In this document: piece by piece, positions 51,065-60,427 of the stretch
How the letters are laid out: every line of letters starts with the position of its first letter
Numbering within the stretch: the first letter of the stretch is position 1
NCBI RefSeq assembly: GCF_003240585.1
Contig: NZ_PCDP01000048.1
Coordinates: 1-64,000, forward strand
Reading direction: 5' to 3'
Source of the DNA: Arminella tubonensis
GTDB taxonomy: Bacteria > Pseudomonadota > Alphaproteobacteria > Rhizobiales > Rhizobiaceae
Length of the DNA stretch: 64,000 bases
Program-made: the position numbers and the translations under genes
Notes under the pieces: model-generated
What the model was told of the DNA's origin: nothing
The model's database searches: none
The model's input: only the letters and a program-made list of their open reading frames with translations

Positions 51065-52578
51065 GTTTGCCGTTCCTCACCATGAACGGCGTCGTCAAAC
51101 GCTTCGGCGGTGTCCAGGCCCTGCGCGGCGTTGATTTTGAGCTACGTTCCGGCGAAATCCATGCGCTCCTCGGCGAAAATGGCGCAGGCAAATCGACGCT
51201 GATGAATATCCTGTCTGGGGTACACACGCCCGACCAGGGGACCGTCATGATCGATGGTGCTGCTGTGCGTTTTGCCAATCCCCGAGAGGCACAGGCCGCT
51301 GGCATCGCGACGATTTTCCAAGAGCTTGATCTCGTGCCGGGCCTAGACGTCGCTTCCAATCTGTTCCTCGGGCGTGAACTTGTCAGGCCCGGAGGGTTTC
51401 TCGACGTTGCCGGCATGCGCGAGCAGGCCCGCAAACGGCTGACGGCCATAGAACTCGACATTGACGTCGAAAGGCCGGTCGGCGAATTGTCGATTGGCCA
51501 TCGCCAGGTTGTCGCGATCGTCAAAGCCCTTTCCTACGCGACGCGCGCCTTGATCATGGACGAGCCAACGGCCGCGCTGACGGTCAGTGAAGTGGATCGG
51601 TTGTTTACGATCATGCGCCGGCTCAGCGCCAGCGGGGTCGGCATCGTCTATATCTCGCACCGGCTGGAAGAGGTCCCGCAGGTTGCAGACCGGGTGACTG
51701 TGATGCGAGACGGGCGGGTTGCCGGAACGACGGCTCCGCAGGCTCCGCAAGCCGAACTTGTCCGCCTTCTCGTCGGCCGGCCCCTCGAAGAATTGTTTCC
51801 ACTTCGAACGCACAAGGTGGGTCGCAGGCTGCTCCATCTTGAGGATGCCCGGTTCGTTCCCATTAGAGCGAGCGCTGGATGGCAAGCTCCGAAGAAAATC
51901 TCCCTCGATGTGCACGAAGGCGAGATTGTCGGGCTGGCAGGCGTCATGGGTGCCGGCCGCACCGAGCTGCTCAGCGCTCTCTACGGCACCGGACTGCCGG
52001 GCCGCTGGGCAGGGACGATCGAGATGGACAGTCGCGCGGTGCGGCTGGAGTCCATCCGTGCCTCCAGGCGGGCGGGTATTGCCTACGTGACGGACGATAG
52101 AAGAGGCGGTGGTCTGATGCTGCGGGCCGCCGTGGGTCGCAATCTGGTGATGTCGGTGCTTCGGCGCATCTCCCCGCGCGGCTTCATGTCGGCGGCGCGC
52201 GAAGCGGCGGCAGTGGCCCGCTCTTTCGGACAATTCGATATCAGGCCGCGCAATGCCGCCATTGCGGTGGGCGCGCTTTCGGGCGGCAACCAGCAGAAGG
52301 TCGTTCTTGCCAAGGAAATCCTCGGCAATCCCCGGCTCCTGTTGCTGGATGAGCCGACGCGGGGTGTCGATGTAGGCGCCAAGGCGGAAATCTACGCCAG
52401 GCTCCGCGAACTGTCGTCGCAAGGCCTCGGCATACTCGTTGCCTCGAGCGAAATGCCCGAGCTGATCGGCCTCTGCGATCGGATCGTGGTGCTTCGGGAA
52501 GGCCGCAACGTGGCGGAATTCGACAGCGGAGTTGACGAGCATACGGTGCTCGCCGCGGCAACCAGAAAGGCCTCATGA
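51061..52578 (+). CDS. Sugar ABC transporter double ATP-binding protein, RbsA/XylG type
   Basis: A 505-residue protein with two nucleotide-binding halves. Half one has GENGAGKST (39-47), signature LSIGHRQVVAIVKAL and LIMDEPTAALT. Half two has the usual weakened P-loop GVMGAGRTELL, then LSGGNQQKVVLAKEI and LLLDEPTRGVDVGA. It should power import of a monosaccharide by the permease encoded at 52575 and the binding protein encoded at 53721. The start ATG follows GGGAGGCGGGG. Its stop overlaps the permease start. Confidence 0.88.
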   Translation: MSLPFLTMNGVVKRFGGVQALRGVDFELRSGEIHALLGENGAGKSTLMNILSGVHTPDQGTVMIDGAAVRFANPREAQAAGIATIFQELDLVPGLDVASNLFLGRELVRPGGFLDVAGMREQARKRLTAIELDIDVERPVGELSIGHRQVVAIVKALSYATRALIMDEPTAALTVSEVDRLFTIMRRLSASGVGIVYISHRLEEVPQVADRVTVMRDGRVAGTTAPQAPQAELVRLLVGRPLEELFPLRTHKVGRRLLHLEDARFVPIRASAGWQAPKKISLDVHEGEIVGLAGVMGAGRTELLSALYGTGLPGRWAGTIEMDSRAVRLESIRASRRAGIAYVTDDRRGGGLMLRAAVGRNLVMSVLRRISPRGFMSAAREAAAVARSFGQFDIRPRNAAIAVGALSGGNQQKVVLAKEILGNPRLLLLDEPTRGVDVGAKAEIYARLRELSSQGLGILVASSEMPELIGLCDRIVVLREGRNVAEFDSGVDEHTVLAAATRKAS

Positions 52579-53630
52579 TGTCTCAACCCGGCGCCTCGGA
52601 GGCCGAACAGCCCGTTGCCAAGGCTCCCGCGAAACGGCGGGACCCTTTGGCACTCATCGTTCGTTTCCAAAGCCTGATAGGCTTGGTGGTCGTGGTGCTG
52701 GGCGGCATCGTCTTCTCGCCGCGCCGGCACGGCCAGATCCTATTCATCGCCCCCGACAATATCGCCAATATAGTGCGTGCCGTATCAGAGACCGGCATTA
52801 TCGCGATCGGCATGACCTTCGTCATCATTACCGCGGGTATAGATCTGTCCGTCGGCGCCCTGCTCGGTCTTTCCAGCGTCGTGACGGCAACGATGATGAT
52901 CAGCGGTGGCGTCGGCCTCGTCCCGACATTGTTGGTAGTGCTCCTCGCCGGTGTGGTCTTCGGCGCCATTCAAGGCTCGATTTCGACACGCTTTCGGCTC
53001 GAGCCATTCATCGTAACGCTGGCGGGCTTGCAGGCTGCGCGCGGGCTAGCCCTGGTCGTCTCCGGCAATGAGTACATTAACATTTCGTATGGCGAGGGTC
53101 CCGGGCTCGCCCCGCCGGTGTTCGCCATTCTCGGCGACCGACTATTTGACAACGTGGTGCCCGTCGCGACCATCGTCTTCATCGCCTTCGCCGCGATCGC
53201 GACGGTCGTTCTCAACACCACCCGTTTCGGGCGCTACGTCTTTGCGGTCGGCGGCAACGAGCGGGCGGCCCGACTTTCCGGCATACCCGTCTCGGCGGTG
53301 AAGATCACGGTATATGCCATCACTGGTTTTGCCTCCGCCCTTGCAGGGATCGTCCATGCAGGCCAGTTCAATTTCGGCAGCGCCAACGACGGCGCAGGCT
53401 ATGAGCTCACGGCCATCGCAGCCGTGGTGATCGGGGGAACGAGCCTGTTCGGCGGGTCGGGATCAATGGTCGGCACGGTCGCCGGCACGATCATGCTCGG
53501 CGCGCTCGCCAATGTCCTGCAGCTGAACAATATTACGCCCGCGCTGCAATTGCTTGCAACCGCCGCCATCATCATCCTGGCGGCAGTTCTTCAGTCCCTC
53601 GTCCGTCGCCGCGAAGGTCTGATCCGCTGA
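52575..53630 (+). CDS. Sugar ABC transporter permease, RbsC/XylH type
   Basis: A 351-residue BPD_transp_2 permease with about nine helices. Landmarks are ITAGIDLSVGALLGLSSVV (about 93-111), GAIQGSISTRFRLEPFIVTL and AVVIGGTSLFGGSGSMVGT. It starts at an ATG-ATG pair overlapping the ATPase stop by 4 bp. Binding protein follows after 90 bp. Confidence 0.88.
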   Translation: MMSQPGASEAEQPVAKAPAKRRDPLALIVRFQSLIGLVVVVLGGIVFSPRRHGQILFIAPDNIANIVRAVSETGIIAIGMTFVIITAGIDLSVGALLGLSSVVTATMMISGGVGLVPTLLVVLLAGVVFGAIQGSISTRFRLEPFIVTLAGLQAARGLALVVSGNEYINISYGEGPGLAPPVFAILGDRLFDNVVPVATIVFIAFAAIATVVLNTTRFGRYVFAVGGNERAARLSGIPVSAVKITVYAITGFASALAGIVHAGQFNFGSANDGAGYELTAIAAVVIGGTSLFGGSGSMVGTVAGTIMLGALANVLQLNNITPALQLLATAAIIILAAVLQSLVRRREGLIR

Positions 53631-53720
53631 GAAGGCGATTTTCGAACACCTGCTGACGCCGGTGGCGCGAGCAGAGTGAGGCAACCGTCGGGCTGGAGGG
53701 CTCGACAAGGAGGAGACATC

Positions 53721-54719
53721 ATGCATAGCAAGAGCGCCCATAGAGGGCATAACGTTTGGCGGGCAATGTTGCTCGCTGGCACATTTCTGACCGTTGCCGG
53801 TGTGGCTCAGGCCGCCGACCCGCTGGTCAAGGCCTGCTCCAAGACCGGCGAATTCGTGATCGGTTTCTCGCAGGCCAACAATGCCGAACCTTATCGTCAG
53901 CACGTCAACGATGAGCTCACGGCTGCGGCAAAGGCGGTACCCCAGTTCACCCTGCAGATCGCCGACGGAGCGGGCAGCGTGAATACGCAGACCTCGCAGG
54001 TCGACAACTTCATCACCCAAAAGGTCGACTTGCTGTTGATCTCGCCCTTCGAGGCCTCGCCGCTGACGCCAGCCGTCCAACGGGCGATGAAGGCGGGCAT
54101 TCCGGTCATCGAGCTCGATCGAAAGACGGTAGGGGATCCCGGCAAGGATTACACGGCGTTCATCGGCGGCGACAATTACAAGATTGCACTCGAAGCCGGC
54201 AACTACACGGCCAAGACACTTCTTCCGGACGGTGGCGACGTGGCGGTCCTCGAGGGATTGCCGAGTTCGACCCCCGCCGTGGAGCGGCTCAACGGCTTCA
54301 AGGATGGTGTGAAACAGAACAGCAAGATCAAGGTCGTGGCAGAGCAGGCGGCCGATTGGCTGCCGGATAAAGCCCAGACGGCATTTGCCGCCATGCTGCA
54401 GGCCAATCCCGACATCAAGATGGTCTATGCGAGCAACGATATGATGGCAGCCGGTGCACGGCTTGCGGCCAAGGGCGCGGGTAAGGAGGGGCAGATCAAG
54501 ATTATCGGCACTGATGGCCTGCCCGGCCCCGCGGGTGGAATCCGAGCTGTTGCCGAGGGTGAATGGGCCGCAACGTTCACCTATCCGACGGGTGCCAAAG
54601 AGGCTATCGACATGGCCAAATCGATCCTCCTTGATTGCGCTACCTCAGTCGAACCAACGGTGACCGTCGCCACGATGGCAATTACGCCTGATAACGCCAA
54701 GTCGCTGATGGGTAAATGA
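53721..54719 (+). CDS. Sugar ABC transporter periplasmic binding protein
   Basis: A 332-residue ribose-type binding protein with a signal peptide ending near VAQA-ADPL. FVIGFSQANNAEPYRQHVND opens lobe one; DLLLISPFEASPLTPAVQRA and GGDNYKIALEAGNYTAKTL follow. Two cysteines in the mature protein (KACSK and LLDCAT) could form a disulfide. The ATG at 53721 has AAGGAGGA upstream; the longer frame is not used. Ligand unknown. A terminator-like hairpin follows at 54742. Confidence 0.87.
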   Translation: MHSKSAHRGHNVWRAMLLAGTFLTVAGVAQAADPLVKACSKTGEFVIGFSQANNAEPYRQHVNDELTAAAKAVPQFTLQIADGAGSVNTQTSQVDNFITQKVDLLLISPFEASPLTPAVQRAMKAGIPVIELDRKTVGDPGKDYTAFIGGDNYKIALEAGNYTAKTLLPDGGDVAVLEGLPSSTPAVERLNGFKDGVKQNSKIKVVAEQAADWLPDKAQTAFAAMLQANPDIKMVYASNDMMAAGARLAAKGAGKEGQIKIIGTDGLPGPAGGIRAVAEGEWAATFTYPTGAKEAIDMAKSILLDCATSVEPTVTVATMAITPDNAKSLMGK

Positions 54720-54741
54720 GGTTGTAACCTCTTGAAGTGAG

Positions 54742-54770
54742 CCGGGGATCGATCCCGAACCCCGGTTTCT
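54742..54770 (+). terminator. Probable terminator after the binding-protein gene
   Basis: CCGGGG (54742-54747) pairs with CCCCGG (54760-54765), then TTTCTTG. A second small hairpin GGGCG/CGCCC (54778-54792) follows, just before the convergent exoZ stop. It separates the transporter operon from the exo genes. Confidence 0.5.
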
Positions 54771-54798
54771 TGCCTCAGGGCGATTTTCGCCCGCCGCA

Positions 54799-55797
54799 TC
54801 AGGCCGGCGACGGGCGCCTGCGCCAGGAGAGGCTTTTGAGAAGGCTGCGGATTGGTTTTTCGATGACCTCATATGCGGCAATCCCCAGGAGAGCGCCCAA
54901 GATCGCAGAGAGAGTGACGGCGACAAGCGGCGGCAGAGCCATTGATTGGGCAGCCTTCGCCACCACGGAAATGGCCAGGGTATGCCAGAGGTAGATCGAA
55001 TAGGATCCATTGCCAAGGTAGGCAAGCACCGGAATGTGGGGCATTGCGCCATGCCGTTCCAGCGACAGGATGCCGAGAATGAGGGCGACGGCCAGCGGCC
55101 CGCAGATGAACTCGTTGAAGTCGAGTTGCAGGATCTGAATGGCCGCGAAACCGCAAGCGGCCACCGTGACAAGGACCAATCCAACCACCGCTCTCGGAAC
55201 CCGACCCTTCAGCCAAAGTTCGCCGAGAACGGTACCGGCGACGAATTCCAGGATGATCGGGCGCGTATAGGTCGCCAGGATCGCCGACTGCGGGTGGAAA
55301 AGCCAACCGAACAGTGCAAAGGCAGCGAAGACGCAGACCAGGAAAACCAGCTGGATACGGCGCGCGAAAAGCAGGCCTATCGCAAAGATGGCATAGAAGA
55401 ACATTTCAAAATTCAGAGTCCAGCCCTGGACAAGCACAGGCCAGATTTCGCCATTGCTAGGTGAACGCACGGGGATCAGGAAAAATGATCCGAGCAGATG
55501 TTCAAACGTCAGCTTCATATTCGGGAAAAGGCCGGTCAAGGCGCCTGCGATCATCACACCGGTGACGATCCAATACACAGGAACGATGCGCTGAATGCGG
55601 TCGAATACAAAGCGCGTCGGGCTGAGTGGCCTGCTGTCGCTCATGACCCACATGATAAAGCCGCTGATAACAAAGAAGACGTCGACACCCGCAGCGCCGA
55701 TTTTGAAGTTGCCGCCGCTTTTCTCAGCCGCATGAAAGAAAACGACAGCCAAGGCCGCAAGGGCGCGAAGGTACTGGATTCCGTAAAGGGTCTTCAT
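54799..55797 (-). CDS. exoZ: Exopolysaccharide acetyltransferase (acyltransferase 3 family), ExoZ
   Basis: A 332-residue membrane acyltransferase with about ten helices. YGIQYLRALAALAVVFFHA with its conserved His, DVFFVISGFIMWVM and the later GNGSYSIYLWHTL are hallmarks of the family. In S. meliloti ExoZ adds the acetyl group to succinoglycan. Its place at the end of exoY-exoF-exoQ-exoZ matches the S. meliloti order. The gene starts 69 bp after exoQ on the same strand. Confidence 0.86.
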   Translation of the reverse strand: MKTLYGIQYLRALAALAVVFFHAAEKSGGNFKIGAAGVDVFFVISGFIMWVMSDSRPLSPTRFVFDRIQRIVPVYWIVTGVMIAGALTGLFPNMKLTFEHLLGSFFLIPVRSPSNGEIWPVLVQGWTLNFEMFFYAIFAIGLLFARRIQLVFLVCVFAAFALFGWLFHPQSAILATYTRPIILEFVAGTVLGELWLKGRVPRAVVGLVLVTVAACGFAAIQILQLDFNEFICGPLAVALILGILSLERHGAMPHIPVLAYLGNGSYSIYLWHTLAISVVAKAAQSMALPPLVAVTLSAILGALLGIAAYEVIEKPIRSLLKSLSWRRRPSPA

Positions 55798-55866
55798 TCG
55801 TTGATTAGCGCTCCAAACGCGAGACCGATCAAGTGTTCAATCAAGAACAAGCAGGAGCCGCGCCGC

Positions 55867-57132
55867 TTAGGACCGCGCGAACTCCATCTGGTCGTAGTAG
55901 ATCGGCAACACGGCCTTCGGCACGCGCTGTGCGATGGTGAGTTTTCCCGCGATGAAATAAAGCAGGAACGAGCCCACTTGGTAGGGATTGAGAATGTCGA
56001 TCTCGACGAAGGCACGGATCAGCAGCAACACCGCTACCCCGAAGAGAACATAGGATTCATTGTTGCGCAGATCGCCCAGTAGCCGCTTCAGGTGGCCAAA
56101 AAGGCTGACGAGCAGAACCATGCAAAGCAGGATCACGCCAACAAGACCGGTCTCGACGGTCGTCTCGATAAATGTGTTGTGGAAGTGGAACCCGCCGCGC
56201 GCCGTGATAAAGAATTCCTCCCAAAGCCGCTCGGGCTCCGAGAAACCCTGCACCCAGTACGCCTGGTAGCCGATGCCGAAGATGGGATGCAGTACCGCCG
56301 CGGCTATTCCCTGCTGCCAGAGATAGGTCCGGCCGGTCAGCGTCGAATCTTTTCCGAACGCGCCGAGCACCAGATCCGTGGCGCCGAGATAGACGCCTGC
56401 AACTGCGAAGACGGTGAAAAATACAGCCGCGGCGGTGAACAGCAGCTTGCGGTTCTTCGGCGACAGGAAAAGGATGACACGCATGCTGATGATGAGAGCG
56501 ACCACCGCGGCGGTGGTGATGACCGAGGTCGCGGACTGCGCTGCGAACAGGCAATAGGCGGACAGCAATCCGACGATACCGGCGCCGACGACCCAAATAC
56601 GCCTTTCGCCGAGGACGAAGACAGCGGCGAAGGAGAAATAGATGCCGAGTGAGGCGTATAGGCCCAGCTGATTCTTCGAGTCGAAGGCGCCGACAAAGCT
56701 GAACGTACCGTCGAGAATGTCGTATTCATAACGACCGAACGCCATCGAATAGAGCAGCACTAGCCCCACGCCCGCGACCGCCCCGAGCGTGATTGTTCGG
56801 ATATCGAGTACCCGCATGGCGATCAGCGCGCAGACGATGTGCGTCATGTACTGGATCGCCGCTCGCGCGGTGACGCTTGGTACCGCCGACCAGAATGTCG
56901 AAAGGCAGGCGACGATGCCGAAGGCGAACAGCCAGAGGTATTTCCGGTAGCTGCCAAGGACCACGCGGTAGTCGACCAGGACAAGCGGCATCCAAAGCGC
57001 GTAGTAGACGATGATCGAGGCCTGCCCGAACCTCGCCGAATAGGCAAAGACCATGAAGGACAGAGCAGTCGCGACGACGCCATAGGCGAAGTTGCCTCCC
57101 GGGCGAATGACCGTCGATGCCGCTACCTTCAT
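55867..57132 (-). CDS. exoQ: Exopolysaccharide polymerase, ExoQ (O-antigen ligase/Wzy-like)
   Basis: A 421-residue integral membrane protein with about eleven helices and the polymerase-type periplasmic loop GIGYQAYWVQGFSEPER with downstream GGFHFHNTFIE. The HxHN motif and the LTGRTYLWQQGI segment are typical of O-antigen ligase domains. ExoQ joins octasaccharide units into high-molecular-weight succinoglycan. AAGGAGG lies before the ATG at 57132. It follows exoF by 9 bp, so the genes are co-transcribed. Confidence 0.86.
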   Translation of the reverse strand: MKVAASTVIRPGGNFAYGVVATALSFMVFAYSARFGQASIIVYYALWMPLVLVDYRVVLGSYRKYLWLFAFGIVACLSTFWSAVPSVTARAAIQYMTHIVCALIAMRVLDIRTITLGAVAGVGLVLLYSMAFGRYEYDILDGTFSFVGAFDSKNQLGLYASLGIYFSFAAVFVLGERRIWVVGAGIVGLLSAYCLFAAQSATSVITTAAVVALIISMRVILFLSPKNRKLLFTAAAVFFTVFAVAGVYLGATDLVLGAFGKDSTLTGRTYLWQQGIAAAVLHPIFGIGYQAYWVQGFSEPERLWEEFFITARGGFHFHNTFIETTVETGLVGVILLCMVLLVSLFGHLKRLLGDLRNNESYVLFGVAVLLLIRAFVEIDILNPYQVGSFLLYFIAGKLTIAQRVPKAVLPIYYDQMEFARS

Positions 57133-57141
57133 GGAACCTCC

Positions 57142-58413
57142 TTACCGCATGTAGAGGCCGGCGGTGACCTTGATCAGGTCGCCCGGCAGCACCACGGTAT
57201 TCTCCTCAGCGGGAATTTCCTTGGGTTTGCCGTTCTCCTCACGGACGATCGAATAGGCGACACTGACGCCCTGCCCGTCGCCGCCAAGATGAGCGGCATC
57301 GGCAGACTGCACAACCGCTTCCTGCATCAAGGTCTGACTTGTCGTCAGCTTCAGCTGCAGCGTTTCGAGCTGGGTGTCGGTGTCCTGCATCTCCTGGGCG
57401 AGCTGATTGGCGCGGTCGTTCCGGAGCGTGATCTCGTCCTGGTCCGCTTTGCTGATGTCCTGCTTCGCCTTCAGGGATGCGGTGTCGATGTCGAGCAATG
57501 CTGCCTCGAGGTCGGCCGCGCGTTGCTCGGCCGTCAACTTGCGGGCGCTCAATGCGAGGCCCCTCTCCGCCAGATCCTCGACCTTGTCGCGATCTTCCTT
57601 TGCCAGAACGAGCTGACCGTTTTGCGTGTCACTCTTTTTGGCGAGTGTGACGACTTCGCTTTGCAGCAGGGCCTTCAGATCGTCGAGCGCCTTAAGCTGC
57701 AAGGTCAGCTGCTTCGAGCGCGATTGCATGAGCGCCACTTCGCTGGCCATCATATTGGCCGCCTGCGGCAGGCTCTTCAGATCTTGCGGCATGTCGATCT
57801 TGTCACTGCCGTTAATTTCGGCTTCAAGGCGCGCTTTGCGCATCAGCAGTCGGCCGCGCTCGGCCATGAAGACGACCGCGTCGCCCTTGGCGGTGATGAA
57901 GTCACGGGCGAAGCGCTGTCCGGCATCGGCCCGACGCAACCCGCCACCGAGGCTGACTGCCTTCATGACAGTAAGATTGGGCGCGTAGGGATATTCGCCG
58001 GGTGTCTGCACATCGCCCGACAGATAGAGCGGCCGGTACTGGGCAATTTCGACTGAGGCGGAAGGTCTGTCGCGAAGTCCGAACTGTTTCTGCAACGCGA
58101 CACCGATCGCCTCGGCAATTTCGGCGGTCGTCTTGCCCGTGACCGGGAGGTCGCCGACAAACGGCAGCGAGACGTCGCCCGAGGCGCCGACGCTGTAGTC
58201 GCCACTGACGACGGACCAGTCACGAACTGTGCCTTCGGCCGTCTGCCATTCGGCAACACGCACCCGCAGCTTGTCCATCACACCGAGATGATAGTCGCCG
58301 GACGCAGCGTTGGCACCGCCTGATGCAAGGCAGATTCCAAGAAGTAATACGCCGGCGCGAGCGAAAGCCGCGGACCGACGTTTCGTGTATCTGTGAAGCA
58401 GGGCTTCGTTCAT
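57142..58413 (-). CDS. exoF: Polysaccharide export/secretion protein, ExoF
   Basis: A 423-residue exported protein. A signal peptide (VLLLGICLASGGANA) ends near residue 36. A polysaccharide-export (Wza-like SLBB) part follows, DYHLGVMDKLRVRVAEWQ and YLSGDVQTPGEYPYAP, then a long coiled coil (about 180-345, rich in Leu, Lys and Glu) and a C-terminal VVLPGDLIKV segment. ExoF is needed for early steps and secretion of succinoglycan. It is the second gene after exoY, separated by 68 bp. Confidence 0.87.
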   Translation of the reverse strand: MNEALLHRYTKRRSAAFARAGVLLLGICLASGGANAASGDYHLGVMDKLRVRVAEWQTAEGTVRDWSVVSGDYSVGASGDVSLPFVGDLPVTGKTTAEIAEAIGVALQKQFGLRDRPSASVEIAQYRPLYLSGDVQTPGEYPYAPNLTVMKAVSLGGGLRRADAGQRFARDFITAKGDAVVFMAERGRLLMRKARLEAEINGSDKIDMPQDLKSLPQAANMMASEVALMQSRSKQLTLQLKALDDLKALLQSEVVTLAKKSDTQNGQLVLAKEDRDKVEDLAERGLALSARKLTAEQRAADLEAALLDIDTASLKAKQDISKADQDEITLRNDRANQLAQEMQDTDTQLETLQLKLTTSQTLMQEAVVQSADAAHLGGDGQGVSVAYSIVREENGKPKEIPAEENTVVLPGDLIKVTAGLYMR

Positions 58414-58481
58414 GAAAGCTTCCCTGTTGTTGGGTAGCCGCTGCTCCTGGAAGCAGCGAAACCGATGTCCAAATTGCCTAC

Positions 58482-59162
58482 TCAGTAGCTGCCGCGCGAG
58501 AGGCAGACTGCGGGAATGGTTCTCGCAATGATGAGCATGTCGCGGCTGAGCGACCAGTTCTGGACATAATGTGTGTCGAAGGCGACGCGTGACGCATAGG
58601 AGACGTCGTTGCGCCCGCTGACCTGCCAGAGGCCGGTCAGGCCGGGGCGGGTTTTGAGATAGTAGACAGCAGCGTGTTCATAGCGCTCGAGTTCTTCTTC
58701 GACCACCGGCCGCGGTCCAACCACGCTCATTTCACCGCGAATGATGTTCAAAAGCTGCGGTAGCTCATCAAGGCTGAGTTTGCGGAGAATCGATCCCACC
58801 ACGGTGACGCGGGGGTCGTTCTGCAGCTTGCGAGTGGCAAGCCATTCTTCAAGCGCTTGCGGGTTGGCCTTTAGATAAGCCTGCAGTACCCGGTCACCAT
58901 CGGTTACCATGGTGCGGAACTTCAGGCAGCGAAAAGTCTTGCCATTATGTCCAACTCTTGGATGACCATAAAAGGCCGGCCCTTTGTCGGAGAGCTTTAC
59001 CAAAAGCACTAGCATCAGAAACAGCGGACTGATGAAAACGAGTGCCAGGAAGGCTGAGGTGAAGTCGAAACTTCGCTTTAGAATACCACCGGTCGGTGGG
59101 AAGATGCCGGATTCTACGGCGCTGAAAAAAGCCGAATTGGCCGATCGTGTCGCAGACTTCAT
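58482..59162 (-). CDS. exoY: Undecaprenyl-phosphate galactose phosphotransferase, ExoY
   Basis: A 226-residue bacterial sugar transferase. One membrane helix (FTSAFLALVFISPLFLMLVLL, with KRSFDF before it) anchors it, followed by the catalytic KFRTM motif, LRKLSLDELPQLLNII and the PRP-V-E segment (VGPRPVVEEELERYE), then TRPGLTGLWQVSGR. It starts exopolysaccharide synthesis by moving galactose-1-phosphate to the lipid carrier. The ATG at 59162 has GGAG nine bases upstream. An 835-bp region separates it from the divergent exoX. ExoX restrains ExoY in S. meliloti. Confidence 0.9.
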   Translation of the reverse strand: MKSATRSANSAFFSAVESGIFPPTGGILKRSFDFTSAFLALVFISPLFLMLVLLVKLSDKGPAFYGHPRVGHNGKTFRCLKFRTMVTDGDRVLQAYLKANPQALEEWLATRKLQNDPRVTVVGSILRKLSLDELPQLLNIIRGEMSVVGPRPVVEEELERYEHAAVYYLKTRPGLTGLWQVSGRNDVSYASRVAFDTHYVQNWSLSRDMLIIARTIPAVCLSRGSY

Positions 59163-59997
59163 AGAGGTAACTCCACTTATGTTTGGCGATTGGTCGGGAT
59201 GCCCTCGGGACGCTTAGTAACGCCATGCAGCAGCGAGTGTATGGTCAGAATTTGTTTTTTTAACCAAAATTTTGTGGCGGAGGAAATCCAACGGCCCTTT
59301 CAGAGGCATCCCGTCGCCGTTTCCTTTGTTTAGTTATTGCTTATACAGCGAGCTATATTATCCCATGTTTGGTATAGCCAAGAAGTAAGTATGACTTTTC
59401 TCTTAAATATCGATGGGTCAGCATCAACTGAAGAACATCTGACCCTAGGTTAGGCCACGGAGATCTCGATCTATGCTGCATATTTCTTGAAGCTCATCAT
59501 CACGGATCGGCAATAATCGCATGACTATTGCGATGCAGCATTATATTGCAATGCACATCTTGAGCCCACATTGCCACAATCTTTGTAATAAAATTTGATT
59601 AACCCGCTGGCAATTGTGACCATCAGGGGAGCCGTTTGGCATGGCTAAAGTTGCAGCGCGACCCGATTGCAACGAAATGGCCAAAAGTCGCATTGCGTTG
59701 TGGCATCAAGAAAAAATCGCGGCTTTTGCTGAGCGTTTGCTTGCACCAATCATTACAATCTTAAATAAAAGGTGTTGTTAAGTAAGATCAAAAACATTGC
59801 CAGACGGGCCAGATTTCGCTCTCAGAAGGAAGGCAAGCTTTAACGACAATTGCTTAAACTGGCCTTCAATCGGAAAAGACGTTCGACAACCAGTTGAAAT
59901 CAAACCGCCGTTAAAATATATTGCGTTTCAGGCCGTTGGGAGGGGGTCGTACCTCTGACAAACCTGTCTTTAGCGAACGGCAACGCGAGGTAACCTT
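59163..59997. promoter_or_regulatory. Long AT-rich regulatory region between exoY and exoX
   Basis: 835 bp without a gene, far richer in A and T than its flanks. I can see GGGTCAG/CTGACCC (59415-59421 with 59439-59445), GCAATA/TATTGC (59510-59515 with 59526-59531), repeated TTGCRATGC words near 59528-59556, and GTTGCA/TGCAAC (59650-59655 with 59668-59673). Such regions are typical targets of MucR/RosR and other exo regulators, but I identify no specific site. A small RNA is possible; I see no clear terminator. Confidence 0.5.
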
Positions 59998-60297
59998 ATG
60001 TACGCGCCACGCGTTTTCGTGAGCATGGTCGGAACCTTGGCAGTATTTGCCATAGCGACCTATTTTCTGAGCCATTCCCTGACAACTGCGCTGGTCGAGA
60101 CTGTGATCTGTGCCGTTCTGCTACAGGTTGGCTATTTTGCCGGCATCCTGTTCTTGGTTCGAAAGGCGGAAAAGGCTCGCAGAAGCGCTTTGACCGATTC
60201 GAACGTCATCCTGGGCGCCGCACCGACGCGCAATGACGACAAAGTCGTCGGAATTCCAGCAGGTACGCTGAACCGCTCCGAACCGTTCAAGCACTGA
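59998..60297 (+). CDS. exoX: Exopolysaccharide production repressor ExoX
   Basis: A 99-residue inner-membrane protein with two hydrophobic helices (VSMVGTLAVFAIATYFL and LVETVICAVLLQVGYFAGILFLV) and a polar tail. The start MYAPRVFVSMVGTLAVFA closely matches rhizobial ExoX/Psi as I know them. ExoX lowers exopolysaccharide output after translation, through the balance with ExoY. GAGG lies just before the ATG. Its divergent position to exoY lets one region set the ExoX to ExoY ratio. Confidence 0.88.
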   Translation: MYAPRVFVSMVGTLAVFAIATYFLSHSLTTALVETVICAVLLQVGYFAGILFLVRKAEKARRSALTDSNVILGAAPTRNDDKVVGIPAGTLNRSEPFKH

Positions 60298-60427
60298 ACT
60301 GACACGTCCTCGCTCTCACAATCCGTTTCCCCGCCCCCTCGTTTGCAGGCGGCTCCCTCCATCGTCATTTTTTTGCTGCACTGCGGTTGCCTCATGAGCG
60401 GACGCGTTCTACGTCTTCGACAAAGCG

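Noticed and set aside
51343..52542. 399-codon minus-strand frame
   Set aside because: Antisense to the double ABC ATPase gene.
56839..58056. 405-codon plus-strand frame
   Set aside because: Antisense to exoQ and exoF.
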